From NCBI RefSeq assembly GCF_900115265.1, contig NZ_FOVU01000001.1:276001-340000 (forward strand): a stretch of DNA of 64,000 bases, in the 5' to 3' direction. This DNA comes from Bradyrhizobium sp. Ghvi. GTDB lineage: Bacteria; Pseudomonadota; Alphaproteobacteria; Rhizobiales; Xanthobacteraceae. The notes beneath the pieces are model-generated. The model was not told the origin of the DNA. It did no database searches and saw nothing but the letters and a program-made list of their open reading frames with translations. Both the position numbers and the translations under genes were made by a program. The stretch's first letter is position 1, and every line of letters begins with the position of its first letter. Shown piece after piece: positions 8,580-16,802 of this stretch.

Positions 8580-9548
8580 TTATTCAACCACGTCGTTCGC
8601 GGTTGCGAGCAGGCTTGGGGAAAGCGTGACGCCCAGTGCCTTGGCGGTCTTCAGATTGATGGCCAGCTCGAACTTGGTGGGGTTCTGGACCGGCAGGTCT
8701 GCCGGCCGCGCTCCCTTCAGTATCCGATCGATATAGCCGGCGGCACGGCGGAGCTGCTCGGCGCTATCAGTGCTGTATGACATCAACCCGCCTTCATCGA
8801 CAAAGGCGCGGATGCAAAATACGGCCGGCAAATGCGCCTGTTCGATCGCCGCCAGCAGCGGCGCCCGGTTCGCGATGGCGAAGAAGTCCGGCAGCACCAG
8901 GAAGCCGCCCTCATTGCGCGAGGCCAGCGCAGCGATCGAAGCAACATCATGCACCGGCGCCGGCTCGACCGTCACATGCAGCGTCCGCGCGGCCTCCTCC
9001 AGCGTATGCAGCATCAGCGTCGCGAACGGCGCGGTGGCGGGGTTGTAGACGATGAAGACGCGGGACACCTTCGGCGTAACCTGCGTCAGCATCTCCAGCC
9101 ATTTGCCGGCGAGAGGGCCGTCGTAGTCGGTGAAGCCGGTGATGTTGCCGCCCGGATGAGCCAGGTTCTGGACGAAGCCCTGTCTGACGGGATCGGTGAC
9201 CACGGCAAACACGATCGGGATCGTCGTGGTGCGCCGGCGCAGCTCCTCCACCGACGGCGTGCCGAGCGCGAGCAGGATATCGGGCTTGCGCGCGATCAAA
9301 TCATCGGCCAGCTGCGCGACGCGCGCGCGATCGCCGCCGCCACTTCGCCAGTCGATTTCGAGATTGTCTTGCTCCTTCCAGCCATGAGTGGCCAGCGCCT
9401 CGGCGAGGCCGGTCCGGCCGATCACCTCATCGGCTGATGTGACCGAGAGCACGCCGAGCCGACGTGCCGTCGTCGTCTGCTGCGCCAGCACCGAGGGCGG
9501 CCACGCCGCGAGCGTCCCAAGAAGCGCCAGACAGTCGCGGCGGTTCAT
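8580..9548 (-). CDS. ABC transporter substrate-binding protein, TrpX-like family
   Basis: 322 aa with a signal peptide (MNRRDCLALLGTLAAWPPSVLAQ). The mature part has the family landmarks RLGVLSVTSADEVIG..., the phrase WRSGGGDRARVAQLADDLIARKPDILLALGT, then PIVFAVVTDPVRQGFVQNLAHPGGNITGF and a C-terminal INLKTAKALGVTLSPSLLA. This family of periplasmic binding proteins usually has partner permease and ATPase genes, but none is next to it here. The ligand is unknown; members bind aromatic amino acids or are uncharacterised. It is probably monocistronic, with hemH upstream on the same strand after a 10-nt gap, so read-through from hemH is possible. Confidence 0.85.
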   Translation of the reverse strand: MNRRDCLALLGTLAAWPPSVLAQQTTTARRLGVLSVTSADEVIGRTGLAEALATHGWKEQDNLEIDWRSGGGDRARVAQLADDLIARKPDILLALGTPSVEELRRRTTTIPIVFAVVTDPVRQGFVQNLAHPGGNITGFTDYDGPLAGKWLEMLTQVTPKVSRVFIVYNPATAPFATLMLHTLEEAARTLHVTVEPAPVHDVASIAALASRNEGGFLVLPDFFAIANRAPLLAAIEQAHLPAVFCIRAFVDEGGLMSYSTDSAEQLRRAAGYIDRILKGARPADLPVQNPTKFELAINLKTAKALGVTLSPSLLATANDVVE

Positions 9549-9558
9549 GGAGCGCTCC

Positions 9559-10596
9559 TCAAATCCAGCCCTGAAGCTCGCGCAGCACCAGCGTGCGGAT
9601 CACGTCCATGCCGGGATCGCTATCATTGAGACAGGGGATCGCGGAAAACTGCTCGCCGCCATTGTGCTTGAAGATCTCGGCATTCTCCTGCGCGATCTCC
9701 TCCAGCGTCTCCAGGCAATCGGCGGAAAAGCCGGGCGTCACCACCGCGATGCGCCGCACACCTTCTTTGGCAAGGCGTTCCATGGTTCTGTCGGTGTAGG
9801 GCTGCAGCCACTCGTCATTGCCGAAGCGCGACTGGAAGGTCAGTAGCAGCTTTGCTTCATCCATCCCGAGCCGGCGGCGCAGCGCCTCTGTCGTGGCGAT
9901 GCAGTGGCTTTGGTAGGGATCACCCTTCTCGACATAGGATTTCGGCATGCCGTGGAAGGAGGCGACGATCAGCTCGGGCTTGTACGGCAGTGCCGCCAGA
10001 TGCGTCTCGATCGAGGTCGCCAGCGCCTCGATATAGGCCTCGTCCTGATAGTAAGGCGGCGTCACCCGCAGCGTCGGCTGGTTGCGCAGGCGGGCGAGCA
10101 CACGGAACACCTCGTCGCAGACGGTCGCCGAGGTCGAGGCGGAATATTGCGGATAGAGCGGCACGGCGAGGATGCGCTCGCAATCCTTGGCGATCAGCGC
10201 ATCGATGCCCGCTTCGATCGAGGGATTGCCGTAGCGCATGGCCCAATCCACCACGACATGGGGGCTGTCCGACAGCGCGACGGCGAGCTTGTCGGCTTGC
10301 GACCGCGTAATGGTCTTCAGCGGCGACTCGTTTTTCTCGTTGTTCCAGATCTTCTGGTAGTCGAGCGCCTTGGTGCGGGGGCGGCTGCGCAGGATGATGC
10401 CGTTCAGCACCAGCCGCCAGATCAGGCCCTGATCCTCGATGACACGAGCGTCCGACAGGAATTCCTTGAGGTAGACCCGCACGCCCGGGGTGTCGGCGGT
10501 GTCGGGCGTGCCGAGATTGACCAGCAGCACGCCAACGCGCGGCTGCGCCGATGGCGTTGCCGGTTTCGCGGTCTTAAGGGGGGCCAAGGTCGTCAT
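9559..10596 (-). CDS. hemH: Ferrochelatase
   Basis: 345 aa from ATG 10596 (an ATG 12 codons upstream is also in frame). It inserts ferrous iron into protoporphyrin IX at the end of haem synthesis. Family marks are VGVLLVNLGTPDTADTPGVRVYLKEFLSDARVIE near the N-terminus, then VPLYPQYSASTSATV, the catalytic-histidine segment IVASFHGMPKSYVEKGDPY, and VVTPGFSADCLETLEEI with the acidic residues that line the metal channel. The spacing agrees with bacterial HemH. It has a divergent neighbour, the MAPEG gene, and the substrate-binding protein gene follows it. Confidence 0.96.
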   Translation of the reverse strand: MTTLAPLKTAKPATPSAQPRVGVLLVNLGTPDTADTPGVRVYLKEFLSDARVIEDQGLIWRLVLNGIILRSRPRTKALDYQKIWNNEKNESPLKTITRSQADKLAVALSDSPHVVVDWAMRYGNPSIEAGIDALIAKDCERILAVPLYPQYSASTSATVCDEVFRVLARLRNQPTLRVTPPYYQDEAYIEALATSIETHLAALPYKPELIVASFHGMPKSYVEKGDPYQSHCIATTEALRRRLGMDEAKLLLTFQSRFGNDEWLQPYTDRTMERLAKEGVRRIAVVTPGFSADCLETLEEIAQENAEIFKHNGGEQFSAIPCLNDSDPGMDVIRTLVLRELQGWI

Positions 10597-10678
10597 GATC
10601 CGTTGCGTCGCGCGTTGCTCCGAACTTGTCAAGATGAGCCCGGTTTCGCTAGGGTCGCCCCCAAGCGGGGGAGGAACG

Positions 10679-11077
10679 ATGACGCTCGCAGAATGGTGCG
10701 TGCTCGGAGCGGTGCTGCTCTATCTCTTGACGATCGTCTCGATCAAATGGATCCGGTTTCGCAGCTTCGACAATTCCCGGCCGCGGAATCCCGCCTTCTA
10801 TCAGGACGCCATCTCGCAGCGCGCGCTCGGCGCGCACCAGAACGGGATCGAGACCTTTCCGTTCTTCGCCTTCGCCGTGCTGCTCGCCGAATACAGGGAC
10901 TCGCCGCAGCGCCTGATCGACGAGCTCGCAGCGCTGTTCCTGATCGTGCGGATCGCCTATGTGCTGACCTATCTCGGCGACCGCCCGACGCTGCGCTCCA
11001 TCCTCTGGAGCATTGGCTTTGCGATCAATCTGGTGATCTTCTTCATGCCGATGTTGAAGCGGCTGCTGCCGGCGTGA
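10679..11077 (+). CDS. MAPEG-family membrane protein
   Basis: 132 aa, chosen start ATG 10679 because GGGGGAGGAACG precedes it directly. Four hydrophobic helices are visible, and the family motif occurs after the first one: AISQRALGAHQNGIETFPFFAFAVLLAEY. MAPEG proteins include glutathione transferase-like and eicosanoid-metabolising enzymes in eukaryotes; bacterial members are mostly uncharacterised, and some conjugate glutathione. The gene is divergent from hemH with 82 nt between their starts. Function beyond the fold is unknown. Confidence 0.85.
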   Translation: MTLAEWCVLGAVLLYLLTIVSIKWIRFRSFDNSRPRNPAFYQDAISQRALGAHQNGIETFPFFAFAVLLAEYRDSPQRLIDELAALFLIVRIAYVLTYLGDRPTLRSILWSIGFAINLVIFFMPMLKRLLPA

Positions 11078-11099
11078 GCCATCCGGCTCCACTAGATCC

Positions 11100-11227
11100 G
11101 TCGTCCTGAGGTGCGAGCTCCGCGGTGCAAGGCACCGTGGAGCGAGCCTCGAAGGATGAACGGCCCCGATGTAGCCGGGCCGTCGCCCTTCGAGGGCCGC
11201 TGAAGAAGCGGCCACCTCAGGGTGACG
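11100..11227. repeat. Intergenic palindromic repeat, family D
   Basis: An inverted repeat bounded by GTCGTCCTGAGGTGCGAGC and CACCTCAGGGTGAC. Inner arms TCGAAGG and CCTTCGA enclose a second hairpin (GGCCC...GGGCC). It lies in the convergent gap between the MAPEG and NicO genes. Only one copy was found in the window, but its architecture is like the other families. Confidence 0.7.
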
Positions 11228-11250
11228 GTATTAAGTGATCGTGGCCCGCT

Positions 11251-12339
11251 TCAAAAACACGTCGTCCGCTCGGCCGCGATGTAGCCGAGCAACAGGCCCG
11301 CCCCGAACAACAGCACCAGCGCAGCCGCGCCAAACTCGAGGCCGCGCATGAACAGCGCACCGCCGCCGTCGCGGGCTCCGCTCAGGCGGGCGGCGACGTC
11401 CTTGGCGGAAACGGCGAGGACCGCGATCGCCGCGACCGTGATCGCTGTGCCCAGCCCCATCAGGAAGGTTGCGGCGATGCCGGCCCAGAACAGGCCCTGA
11501 GCCAGCGCGAACACCAGGACCAGGATCGCGCCCGAGCAGGGACGGATGCCGACGGTGAGGATCGCGGCAAAGCCGCGCCGCCAGCCGCCGGGGCCGGCGA
11601 GTTCGCTCGGGACAGGTCCATGGGAATGGCCGCAATGCTCGTCGTGGACGTGGTCCTGGGCGTGGTGGTGATGGGCGTGGTGATGATGATCGTGCGCATC
11701 ATGATGATGGCTGTGATCATGATGGTGCGGCACGCCCGCGATCGCCGGAACCGGCTGCGTCGCCTGGAGCGCGCGGATGAAGGTGCCGCCCTTGACCCAG
11801 ACCAGGCGGAGGCCAAACAGCGCGATCAGGGCATAGCTCGCGATCTCGATGGCCCCTTCCGCCCTGCACATGGTCTTGGCGGTGGCGTTCAGGATCCAGG
11901 CCGAGATGCCGACGATCAGGATCGCCACCAGCGACTGCATCAGCGCCGAGGCGAATGACAGCGCGATGCCGCGCCGGGCCGTCTCGCGATTGGCGACCAG
12001 ATAGGAGGCGATCACCGCCTTGCCGTGGCCGGGACCGGCGGCGTGGAAGATGCCATAGGCAAACGAGATGAAGAGCAGCGTCCATACCGCCGAGCCGTCG
12101 GATTTCGCGGCGCGGATGGTTGCCGACATCTGGCGATAGAATTCCGACTGCTTTGCCAGTAGCCAGCCGATCAGGCCGCTGGCCTCCGGCTCTACCGCTT
12201 GCGCCGATTTCGGCGCGCCAAACGGGTTTTGCGCGAAGACCTCGTGAAACGCGGCATCGGCCACGCCGACGGCGAGGAGAACGGCGACGCAGGCGAGGAA
12301 CCCGCGCCAAAGCGGCGAGAGATGCGGCTTCAAGGGCAA
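11251..12339 (-). CDS. NicO-type nickel/cobalt transporter with His-rich loop
   Basis: 362 aa. The first TTG that fits is 12339 and a second TTG at 12333 forms a TTGA overlap with the upstream stop, so either start is possible. About six or seven hydrophobic helices are visible. The signature segments are AYGIFHAAGPGHGKAVIASYLVA (helix with HAxGPGHGKA) and ILTVGIRPCSGAILVLVF near residue 270. Between them, about residues 205-250, is a histidine-dense cytoplasmic or periplasmic loop (HHHDHSHHHDAHDHHHHAHH). These traits match the NicO/RcnA family that moves Ni or Co. It is the last gene of an operon with two DUF1007 proteins, a partnership known for metal uptake or efflux. Direction and metal are inferred. 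Confidence 0.88.
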   Translation of the reverse strand: MPLKPHLSPLWRGFLACVAVLLAVGVADAAFHEVFAQNPFGAPKSAQAVEPEASGLIGWLLAKQSEFYRQMSATIRAAKSDGSAVWTLLFISFAYGIFHAAGPGHGKAVIASYLVANRETARRGIALSFASALMQSLVAILIVGISAWILNATAKTMCRAEGAIEIASYALIALFGLRLVWVKGGTFIRALQATQPVPAIAGVPHHHDHSHHHDAHDHHHHAHHHHAQDHVHDEHCGHSHGPVPSELAGPGGWRRGFAAILTVGIRPCSGAILVLVFALAQGLFWAGIAATFLMGLGTAITVAAIAVLAVSAKDVAARLSGARDGGGALFMRGLEFGAAALVLLFGAGLLLGYIAAERTTCF

Positions 12340-12989
12340 TCCACCGTGATCTTGTTGGCGAACATCATGCCGAAATTGGCGTTCGGGCCGTCCGTGAAGG
12401 TCTGCTCGTTGAGCTTCTGCGCGGTCGCGGTGCCGTCGCTCGGACGATCGAGCTTCATCTGGCAGCCCGACGGCGCGCCGACCAGCTTGACCGGATTGTC
12501 CTTGGCCATCTGGAAATCGATGAAGAAGGAGCGGTCGAACACTTCGAGCACGAGCTGCTTGGGCTTGACCGGGTTCTTCAGCGGCAGCGTGAAGTGCAGG
12601 GTCAGCACCGTGTCCTTGTAGTCGAGGAAGTAATCGACCGGTTCCTGGAAGCGCTCCTTCTTGCCGTCGGCCTTCGCGAAGGTGAAGTAGGCATATTCCT
12701 TCAGCGACTCGACATTGGTCTGCGCCAGCGGCCCCAGCTCCTCGCGGGTATAGGCGCCCTTCTTTTTGCTCTCGAGCCCCTGCACCGCGTAAGCCGAGAA
12801 CATGTCGTCGAAGGTCCAGGCATGGCGCACGCCAGTGATGCTGCCATCCTCGGCGTAGAGCAATTCACTCGAAGCGGTGATCCAGACATGCGGATGCGCG
12901 CTCGCCACGCCCGATGCGAGCATCATGGCGGCGGCGAGCAGCCATCCGAGCAGGCGGCGCATTGGAGGTATCCAAATCGACAGAATCAT
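12330..12989 (-). CDS. DUF1007 family secreted protein, copy 2
   Basis: 219 aa from ATG 12989, whose ATGA overlaps the TGA of the upstream copy, so translation is probably coupled. The signal peptide (RRLLGWLLAAAMMLASGVASAHPHVWI) ends in AHPHVW, the conserved start of DUF1007 proteins. Other shared parts are ELLYAEDGSITGVRHAWTFDDMFSAYAVQGL and LHFTLPLKNPVKPKQLVLEVFDRSFFIDF. Family members are periplasmic proteins found beside NicO and other metal transporters, and probably help deliver Zn, Ni or Co. It continues into the nicO gene by a TTGA overlap. Confidence 0.85.
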   Translation of the reverse strand: MILSIWIPPMRRLLGWLLAAAMMLASGVASAHPHVWITASSELLYAEDGSITGVRHAWTFDDMFSAYAVQGLESKKKGAYTREELGPLAQTNVESLKEYAYFTFAKADGKKERFQEPVDYFLDYKDTVLTLHFTLPLKNPVKPKQLVLEVFDRSFFIDFQMAKDNPVKLVGAPSGCQMKLDRPSDGTATAQKLNEQTFTDGPNANFGMMFANKITVDCP

Positions 12990-13639
12990 GGGCATTCCAC
13001 CGAGATCGGGACGAGGAATAACAGCCCGACAGTGGCATTCGCACCGCCCTCCCTGAAGGTATCCTCGCTCGCTTCCTGCACCAGCTCGCGGTCCCGGTCG
13101 TTGCCGATTGACCGCGCCTGCCATGAATGCCCCAGCCATATCTCACAACCAGCAGGCGCGCCAACGAGTTTAAGCGGATACTCCTTTGCCAATCGAAAAT
13201 CGATGAAAAAGGAACGATCATAAATAGCCAGACGAACATGTTTCGCCTTCACGGGCGCTTTCAGCGGCAGCGTGAAATGCAGAGTCAGACGATTATCTGC
13301 GTGTTCGAAGAGGCAATCGGTCGGCTCTGCGAACGCCTGCTTGACGTCGGCAGTTACGCTGGTGAAGTAGGTCTTTTCTTTGAAAGACTCGACTTGAGAC
13401 CGCGCCAACGAGGTCAACTCCTCGCGGGAGTAGGTGCCATCAGTCTTCTGAAGCCCTTGCAAAGCATTGGCCGAGAACGCCGCGTCGAACGTCCAGGCGT
13501 GACGCACGCCGATGACGCTCCCGTCCTCGGCGTAAAGCAACTCGCTCATCACATCGACCCAGACATGCGGATGCGCGCTCGCCGCACCCGATGCGAGCAT
13601 GAGGGCGGCGGCGAGCAGCCATCCGAACAGCGCCCGCAT
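12986..13639 (-). CDS. DUF1007 family secreted protein, copy 1
   Basis: 217 aa from ATG 13639, 5 nt after the M3 peptidase stop codon. Same layout as copy 2: signal peptide (RALFGWLLAAALMLASGAASAHPHVWV), then ELLYAEDGSVIGVRHAWTFDAAFSANALQGL and LTLHFTLPLKAPVKAKHVRLAIYDRSFFIDF. The two are tandem paralogues. Copy 1 has diverged in the C-terminal half, where it contains a longer Arg/Asp stretch (SWQARSIGNDRDRELVQEASE) absent from copy 2. Cys 165-like and the terminal ECP/DCP are kept in both. It is probably periplasmic, and metal-related by its neighbours. Confidence 0.82.
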   Translation of the reverse strand: MRALFGWLLAAALMLASGAASAHPHVWVDVMSELLYAEDGSVIGVRHAWTFDAAFSANALQGLQKTDGTYSREELTSLARSQVESFKEKTYFTSVTADVKQAFAEPTDCLFEHADNRLTLHFTLPLKAPVKAKHVRLAIYDRSFFIDFRLAKEYPLKLVGAPAGCEIWLGHSWQARSIGNDRDRELVQEASEDTFREGGANATVGLLFLVPISVECP

Positions 13640-13644
13640 CCCGG

Positions 13645-15723
13645 TCAAGCCGCCTTGTCGTCGAGCAAGCCGCGGCGGCGCAGCAGCGCGTCGGGCTCGG
13701 GTGGGCGGCCGCGGAACGCCTCGTAGGCGGCTTCCGGATCGACCGATCCGCCGCTCGAATAGATGTCGTCGTGCAGGCGTTTTGCCACTGCGGGATCGAA
13801 GATGTCGCCGGCTTCCTCGAACGCGCCGAAGGCGTCGGCGTCCATCACCTCCGACCACATGTAGCTGTAATAGCCGGCTGCGTAGTGGTCGCCGGAGAAG
13901 ATGTGGCCGAACTGGGTCGGCCGGTGCCGCATCGAGATTTCCTCGGGCATGCCGATCTTCTCGAGCTCGCGTCTCTCGAAGGCGCGAACATCCTGAGCGT
14001 TTGCTGCCGGCTGGGAGTGGAACTCGAGGTCAAGCAGCGCCGAGGACACGAACTCGACGGTGGCAAAGCCCTGGTTGAACTTTCGCGCGGCGAGGAAGCG
14101 CTTGAGCAGATCGTCGGGCAGCGGCTCGCCGGTCTGATAGTGACGGGCGAACTGCTGCAGCACCTCGGGCCGCTCCTGCCAGTGCTCGTAGAGCTGCGAG
14201 GGCAGCTCGACGAAGTCGGTGAACACGGAGGTACCCGACAGCGAGGGATAGGTCACGTTGGACAGCATGCCGTGCAGGCCGTGGCCGAATTCGTGGAACA
14301 GGGTGCGGGCATCGTCTGGCGACAGCAGCGAAGGTTCGCTGCCGGTGCCCTTGGCAAAGTTGCAGACATTGAGGATGAGCGGCGCGATCTCGCCGTCGAG
14401 CTTCTGCTGATCCCGCAGCGAGGTCATCCAGGCGCCGGAGCGTTTTGACGGCCGGGCGTAGTAGTCGCCGTAGAACAGCGCCTTGTGCTTGCCGTCAGGG
14501 CCCTTCACCTCCCAGACGCGGACGTCGGGGTGCCAGACCGGGACGTCCTTGCGCTCCTCGAAGCTGATGCCGAACAGCCGGGTGGCGCAGTCGAAGGCGG
14601 CCGCGATCATGTGGTCGAGCGTCAGATACGGCTTGATCGCGGCGTCGTCGAAATTGGCGCGCTGAAGGCGGAGCTTTTCGGCGTAGTAGCGCCAGTCCCA
14701 GGGCGCGAGCTTGAAGTTGCCGCCCTCCTCCGTGATCAGCGCCTGCATCTCGTCGCGATCTGCGAGCGCCCGCACCCGGGCCGGCTTCCAGACCCGCTCC
14801 AGGAGGCCCCGCACCGCGTCCGGCGTCTTGGCCATGGAGTCTTCGAGCCGGTAGGCGGCAAAGGTCGGATAGCCCAGGAGCTTGGCGCTCTCCTCTCGCA
14901 GCTTCAGGATCTCGCCGATCGCCGTGTTGTTGTCGTTTGCATTGCCGTTGTCGCCGCGCGCCGTGAAGGCCTTGTAGACCTTCTCGCGTAGGTCCCGCCT
15001 CGCCGAGCTCTTCAGGAACGGCTCGGCCGAGGACCGCGACAGCGTCACAATGGCCTTGCCTGCCATGCCGCGGTCTTCTGCCGCAGCCTTGGCAGCGGCG
15101 ATGAAACTGTCCGGCAGGCCCTGGCGGTCCGCCTCCGCAAGCTCCAGGAACCAGTCCTGCTCGTCGCCGAGCAGATGATGACTGAAGCCGGTCGCGAGCT
15201 GGGCCAGTTTCTCGTTGATCTCGGCCATCCGCGTCTTGGCCTCGTCGGAGAGGCCGGCACCTGCGCGGTGAAAGCGGGTATAGGTGCGCTCCAGCAGGCG
15301 GAGCTGCTCCGGGTTGAGACCAAGATTGGCGCGGTTCTCGTGCAGCTGGGCGATGCGGCCAAACAGCACGGCGTTCATCATGATGGGATTCCAGTGCCTC
15401 GCCATCCGCAAGGAGACTTCCTTGTCGATGTCCAGGATGGCCGGATTGGAATGTGCCGAGACCAGATCGTAGAAGACCGCCGCGACCTTGTTGAGCAGCT
15501 TGCCGGAACGTTCCAGCGCCGTGATGGTATTGGCGAAGTCGGGGGCAGCCGGATCATTGGTGATCGCCGCGATCTCGGCGGAATGGTCCGCGAAGGCCTG
15601 CTCGAAAGCAGGCAGGAAGTGCTCCGGCTTGATCTCGTTGAAGGGCGGGGTCGCGAAGGGCGTCACCCAGGCCGTCAGCAGCGGATTGGTCTCTTCGTCC
15701 GTAGTTTGGCGGGGGTCTGACAT
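13645..15723 (-). CDS. M3-family zinc metallopeptidase (oligopeptidase A/Dcp-like)
   Basis: 692 aa from ATG 15723 (MSDPRQTTDEETNPLL); the frame stays open further upstream, but that extension has no family resemblance. Catalytic zinc motif HEFGHGLHGM lies near residue 475, with the usual downstream segment FVELPSQLYEHW supplying the third ligand region. The N-terminal PFNEIKPEHFLPAFEQAF and the C-terminal GHIFSGDHYAAGYYSYMWSEVMDADAFGAF fit oligopeptidase A and dipeptidyl carboxypeptidase. It lacks a signal peptide, so it acts on cytosolic peptides, for example cleaved signal peptides or peptide nutrients. It leads into the DUF1007-nicO genes with only 5 nt between, probably by operon read-through. 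Confidence 0.92.
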   Translation of the reverse strand: MSDPRQTTDEETNPLLTAWVTPFATPPFNEIKPEHFLPAFEQAFADHSAEIAAITNDPAAPDFANTITALERSGKLLNKVAAVFYDLVSAHSNPAILDIDKEVSLRMARHWNPIMMNAVLFGRIAQLHENRANLGLNPEQLRLLERTYTRFHRAGAGLSDEAKTRMAEINEKLAQLATGFSHHLLGDEQDWFLELAEADRQGLPDSFIAAAKAAAEDRGMAGKAIVTLSRSSAEPFLKSSARRDLREKVYKAFTARGDNGNANDNNTAIGEILKLREESAKLLGYPTFAAYRLEDSMAKTPDAVRGLLERVWKPARVRALADRDEMQALITEEGGNFKLAPWDWRYYAEKLRLQRANFDDAAIKPYLTLDHMIAAAFDCATRLFGISFEERKDVPVWHPDVRVWEVKGPDGKHKALFYGDYYARPSKRSGAWMTSLRDQQKLDGEIAPLILNVCNFAKGTGSEPSLLSPDDARTLFHEFGHGLHGMLSNVTYPSLSGTSVFTDFVELPSQLYEHWQERPEVLQQFARHYQTGEPLPDDLLKRFLAARKFNQGFATVEFVSSALLDLEFHSQPAANAQDVRAFERRELEKIGMPEEISMRHRPTQFGHIFSGDHYAAGYYSYMWSEVMDADAFGAFEEAGDIFDPAVAKRLHDDIYSSGGSVDPEAAYEAFRGRPPEPDALLRRRGLLDDKAA

Positions 15724-15852
15724 CACAAGTCCCGATTTTCGAGGCAATTTGTTGGGCCAGCTATAGCACGCGATCGGGCTTTTTTGGGCCATTTGGCCTT
15801 GCTCCCGCCCGCCTTTTCGGGGAGATTGCGGCCCTCGAAACACCGGACCCCA

Positions 15853-16113
15853 ATGCCTATGAACGCACCCTCCTCGCCCTCCCGTCAGATCGTCTGGCCG
15901 AGCGTCATCACCGTCGTCAGCGCCGCTATCCTGATCGGCGCCGAGGTGTTCGGCGCAGCGTTTGCCGGCGGGTGGGCGCTCGCGATTCTGCTCGGGCTCG
16001 GCGATCAGGCCGCGCACATCCTGCAGGCCGTGCTGTTCGCACTTGGCGTGCTGGTGATGACCGCCTTCATCCGCGGAGCTCAACGCGTCGAGCCGTTCTT
16101 CAAGCGCCGCTGA
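15853..16113 (+). CDS. Small membrane protein of unknown function
   Basis: 86 aa from ATG 15853 (a second ATG at 15859). Two hydrophobic helices are visible (SVITVVSAAILIGAEVFGAAFAGGWALAILL and AHILQAVLFALGVLVMTAFI) with a basic C-terminus (EPFFKRR), so it is an inner-membrane hairpin protein. It is divergent from the M3 peptidase gene and precedes the long gap upstream of the ornithine decarboxylase gene. I do not recognise a family. It is small but its codon pattern and hydrophobicity look real. Confidence 0.65.
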   Translation: MPMNAPSSPSRQIVWPSVITVVSAAILIGAEVFGAAFAGGWALAILLGLGDQAAHILQAVLFALGVLVMTAFIRGAQRVEPFFKRR

Positions 16114-16238
16114 CGCTTCTTGCGCGCAAGCGACGCGCGCACGACGCTCAAAACTTAACGCCCGTTCATCTTCCGCGTCGCGCGCGCAACACTGCGCAAG
16201 CAGATGTTAGGCAATTCTGTTCGCAGCCTAAAAAAATT

Positions 16239-16267
16239 CTTGCGAAGCAGGGTCAAAACGCTTATGT
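16239..16267 (+). promoter_or_regulatory. Possible sigma-70 promoter for the odc leader
   Basis: CTTGCG (16239-16244), a 17-nt spacer and TTATGT (16262-16267) fit the alphaproteobacterial CTTGAC-N17-CTATAT pattern moderately. Transcription would start near 16274, giving a ~530-nt leader before odc. Only pattern evidence. Confidence 0.4.
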
Positions 16268-16303
16268 GCGCTCTTGCCCAATTTCGCACGTGCCTGTGGT
16301 CGT

Positions 16304-16483
16304 GTGTCAGTCGGTAGGTATCCGGACAAGAGGCCGGACAGCCGCCAAGGGGTGAAGAAGCCGAGGGGCTCTTCGGAAGTGCGGAAGTCAGAGATCGAGG
16401 GTCGCAAGACCCGAAGGATCCGAAGACGAAGCAAACCCGGAGCGCCCAGCATCTCTCTCAAAGAGATGCCTTGTCGAAGGTGA
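16304..16483 (+). CDS. Basic leader ORF upstream of odc (possible regulatory peptide)
   Basis: An open frame from about GTG 16304 (a TTG at 16274 is also in frame) to TGA 16481-16483, about 59 codons. The peptide is strongly basic, with runs such as RKTRRIRRRSKPG, and ends SISLKEMPCRR. No ribosome site is clear. Its last codons lie inside a hairpin (16449-16469), and its stop codon lies in the GTGA tetraloop of the next hairpin (16475-16488). That placement suggests a leader peptide whose translation affects folding of the RNA rather than a protein product. It could equally be a chance frame in a structured leader. Confidence 0.35.
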   Translation: MSVGRYPDKRPDSRQGVKKPRGSSEVRKSEIEGRKTRRIRRRSKPGAPSISLKEMPCRR

Positions 16484-16590
16484 CTTCGCTCTTTGCAACC
16501 GTGACTGGCAGCCGGAGGCGAACCGGCGCACCCCGCTCTCAACGGGGGACGCGACTTAAAGCAACGACGGATCGGGCTTTTTTGGTCTCT
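16441..16590 (+). ncRNA. Structured 5' leader of odc, speF-motif-like
   Basis: Four consecutive stems can be drawn: 16449-16469 (8 bp, loop CTCAA), 16475-16488 (CGAAG/CTTCG around GTGA), 16511-16527 (GCCGG/CCGGC) and 16531-16547 (CCCCG/CGGGG). After them comes GGATCGGGCTTTTTTGG, including a run of six T. This lies ~210-350 nt upstream of the ornithine decarboxylase start. An RNA family called speF is known upstream of ornithine decarboxylase genes of Alphaproteobacteria; position and stem series agree, but I could not run a covariance search. It is likely a regulator of polyamine synthesis by attenuation. Confidence 0.6.
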
Positions 16591-16802
16591 ACCGGCATTC
16601 CACCGCCGGCGCGGGCTACTGAAAAGGCTTGTCCTTCATTGCCAGGTGAGCGGGCGGGAAACTCTCCCAACCAATCCACGGCAGCACAGTCTGGTTTGAG
16701 TTTTTTGGCTTCAGCGCGCCTCCATCGCGCGATGTGGCCGAAGCGCTCTTATCCGACGTCACGTTGATGCGGATCCCGTCGCTGGGACCGTTGGAGAGTG
16801 CC

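Noticed and set aside
11640..11730. Low-complexity ATGATG/GTGGTG stretch
   Set aside because: It encodes the His-rich loop of the NicO transporter on the minus strand.
15772..16585. GATCGGGCTTTTTTGG occurs both at 15772-15787 and at 16570-16585
   Set aside because: A 16-mer pair is near chance level for all pairs in 64 kb and the flanks do not extend the match, so I do not treat it as a repeat.
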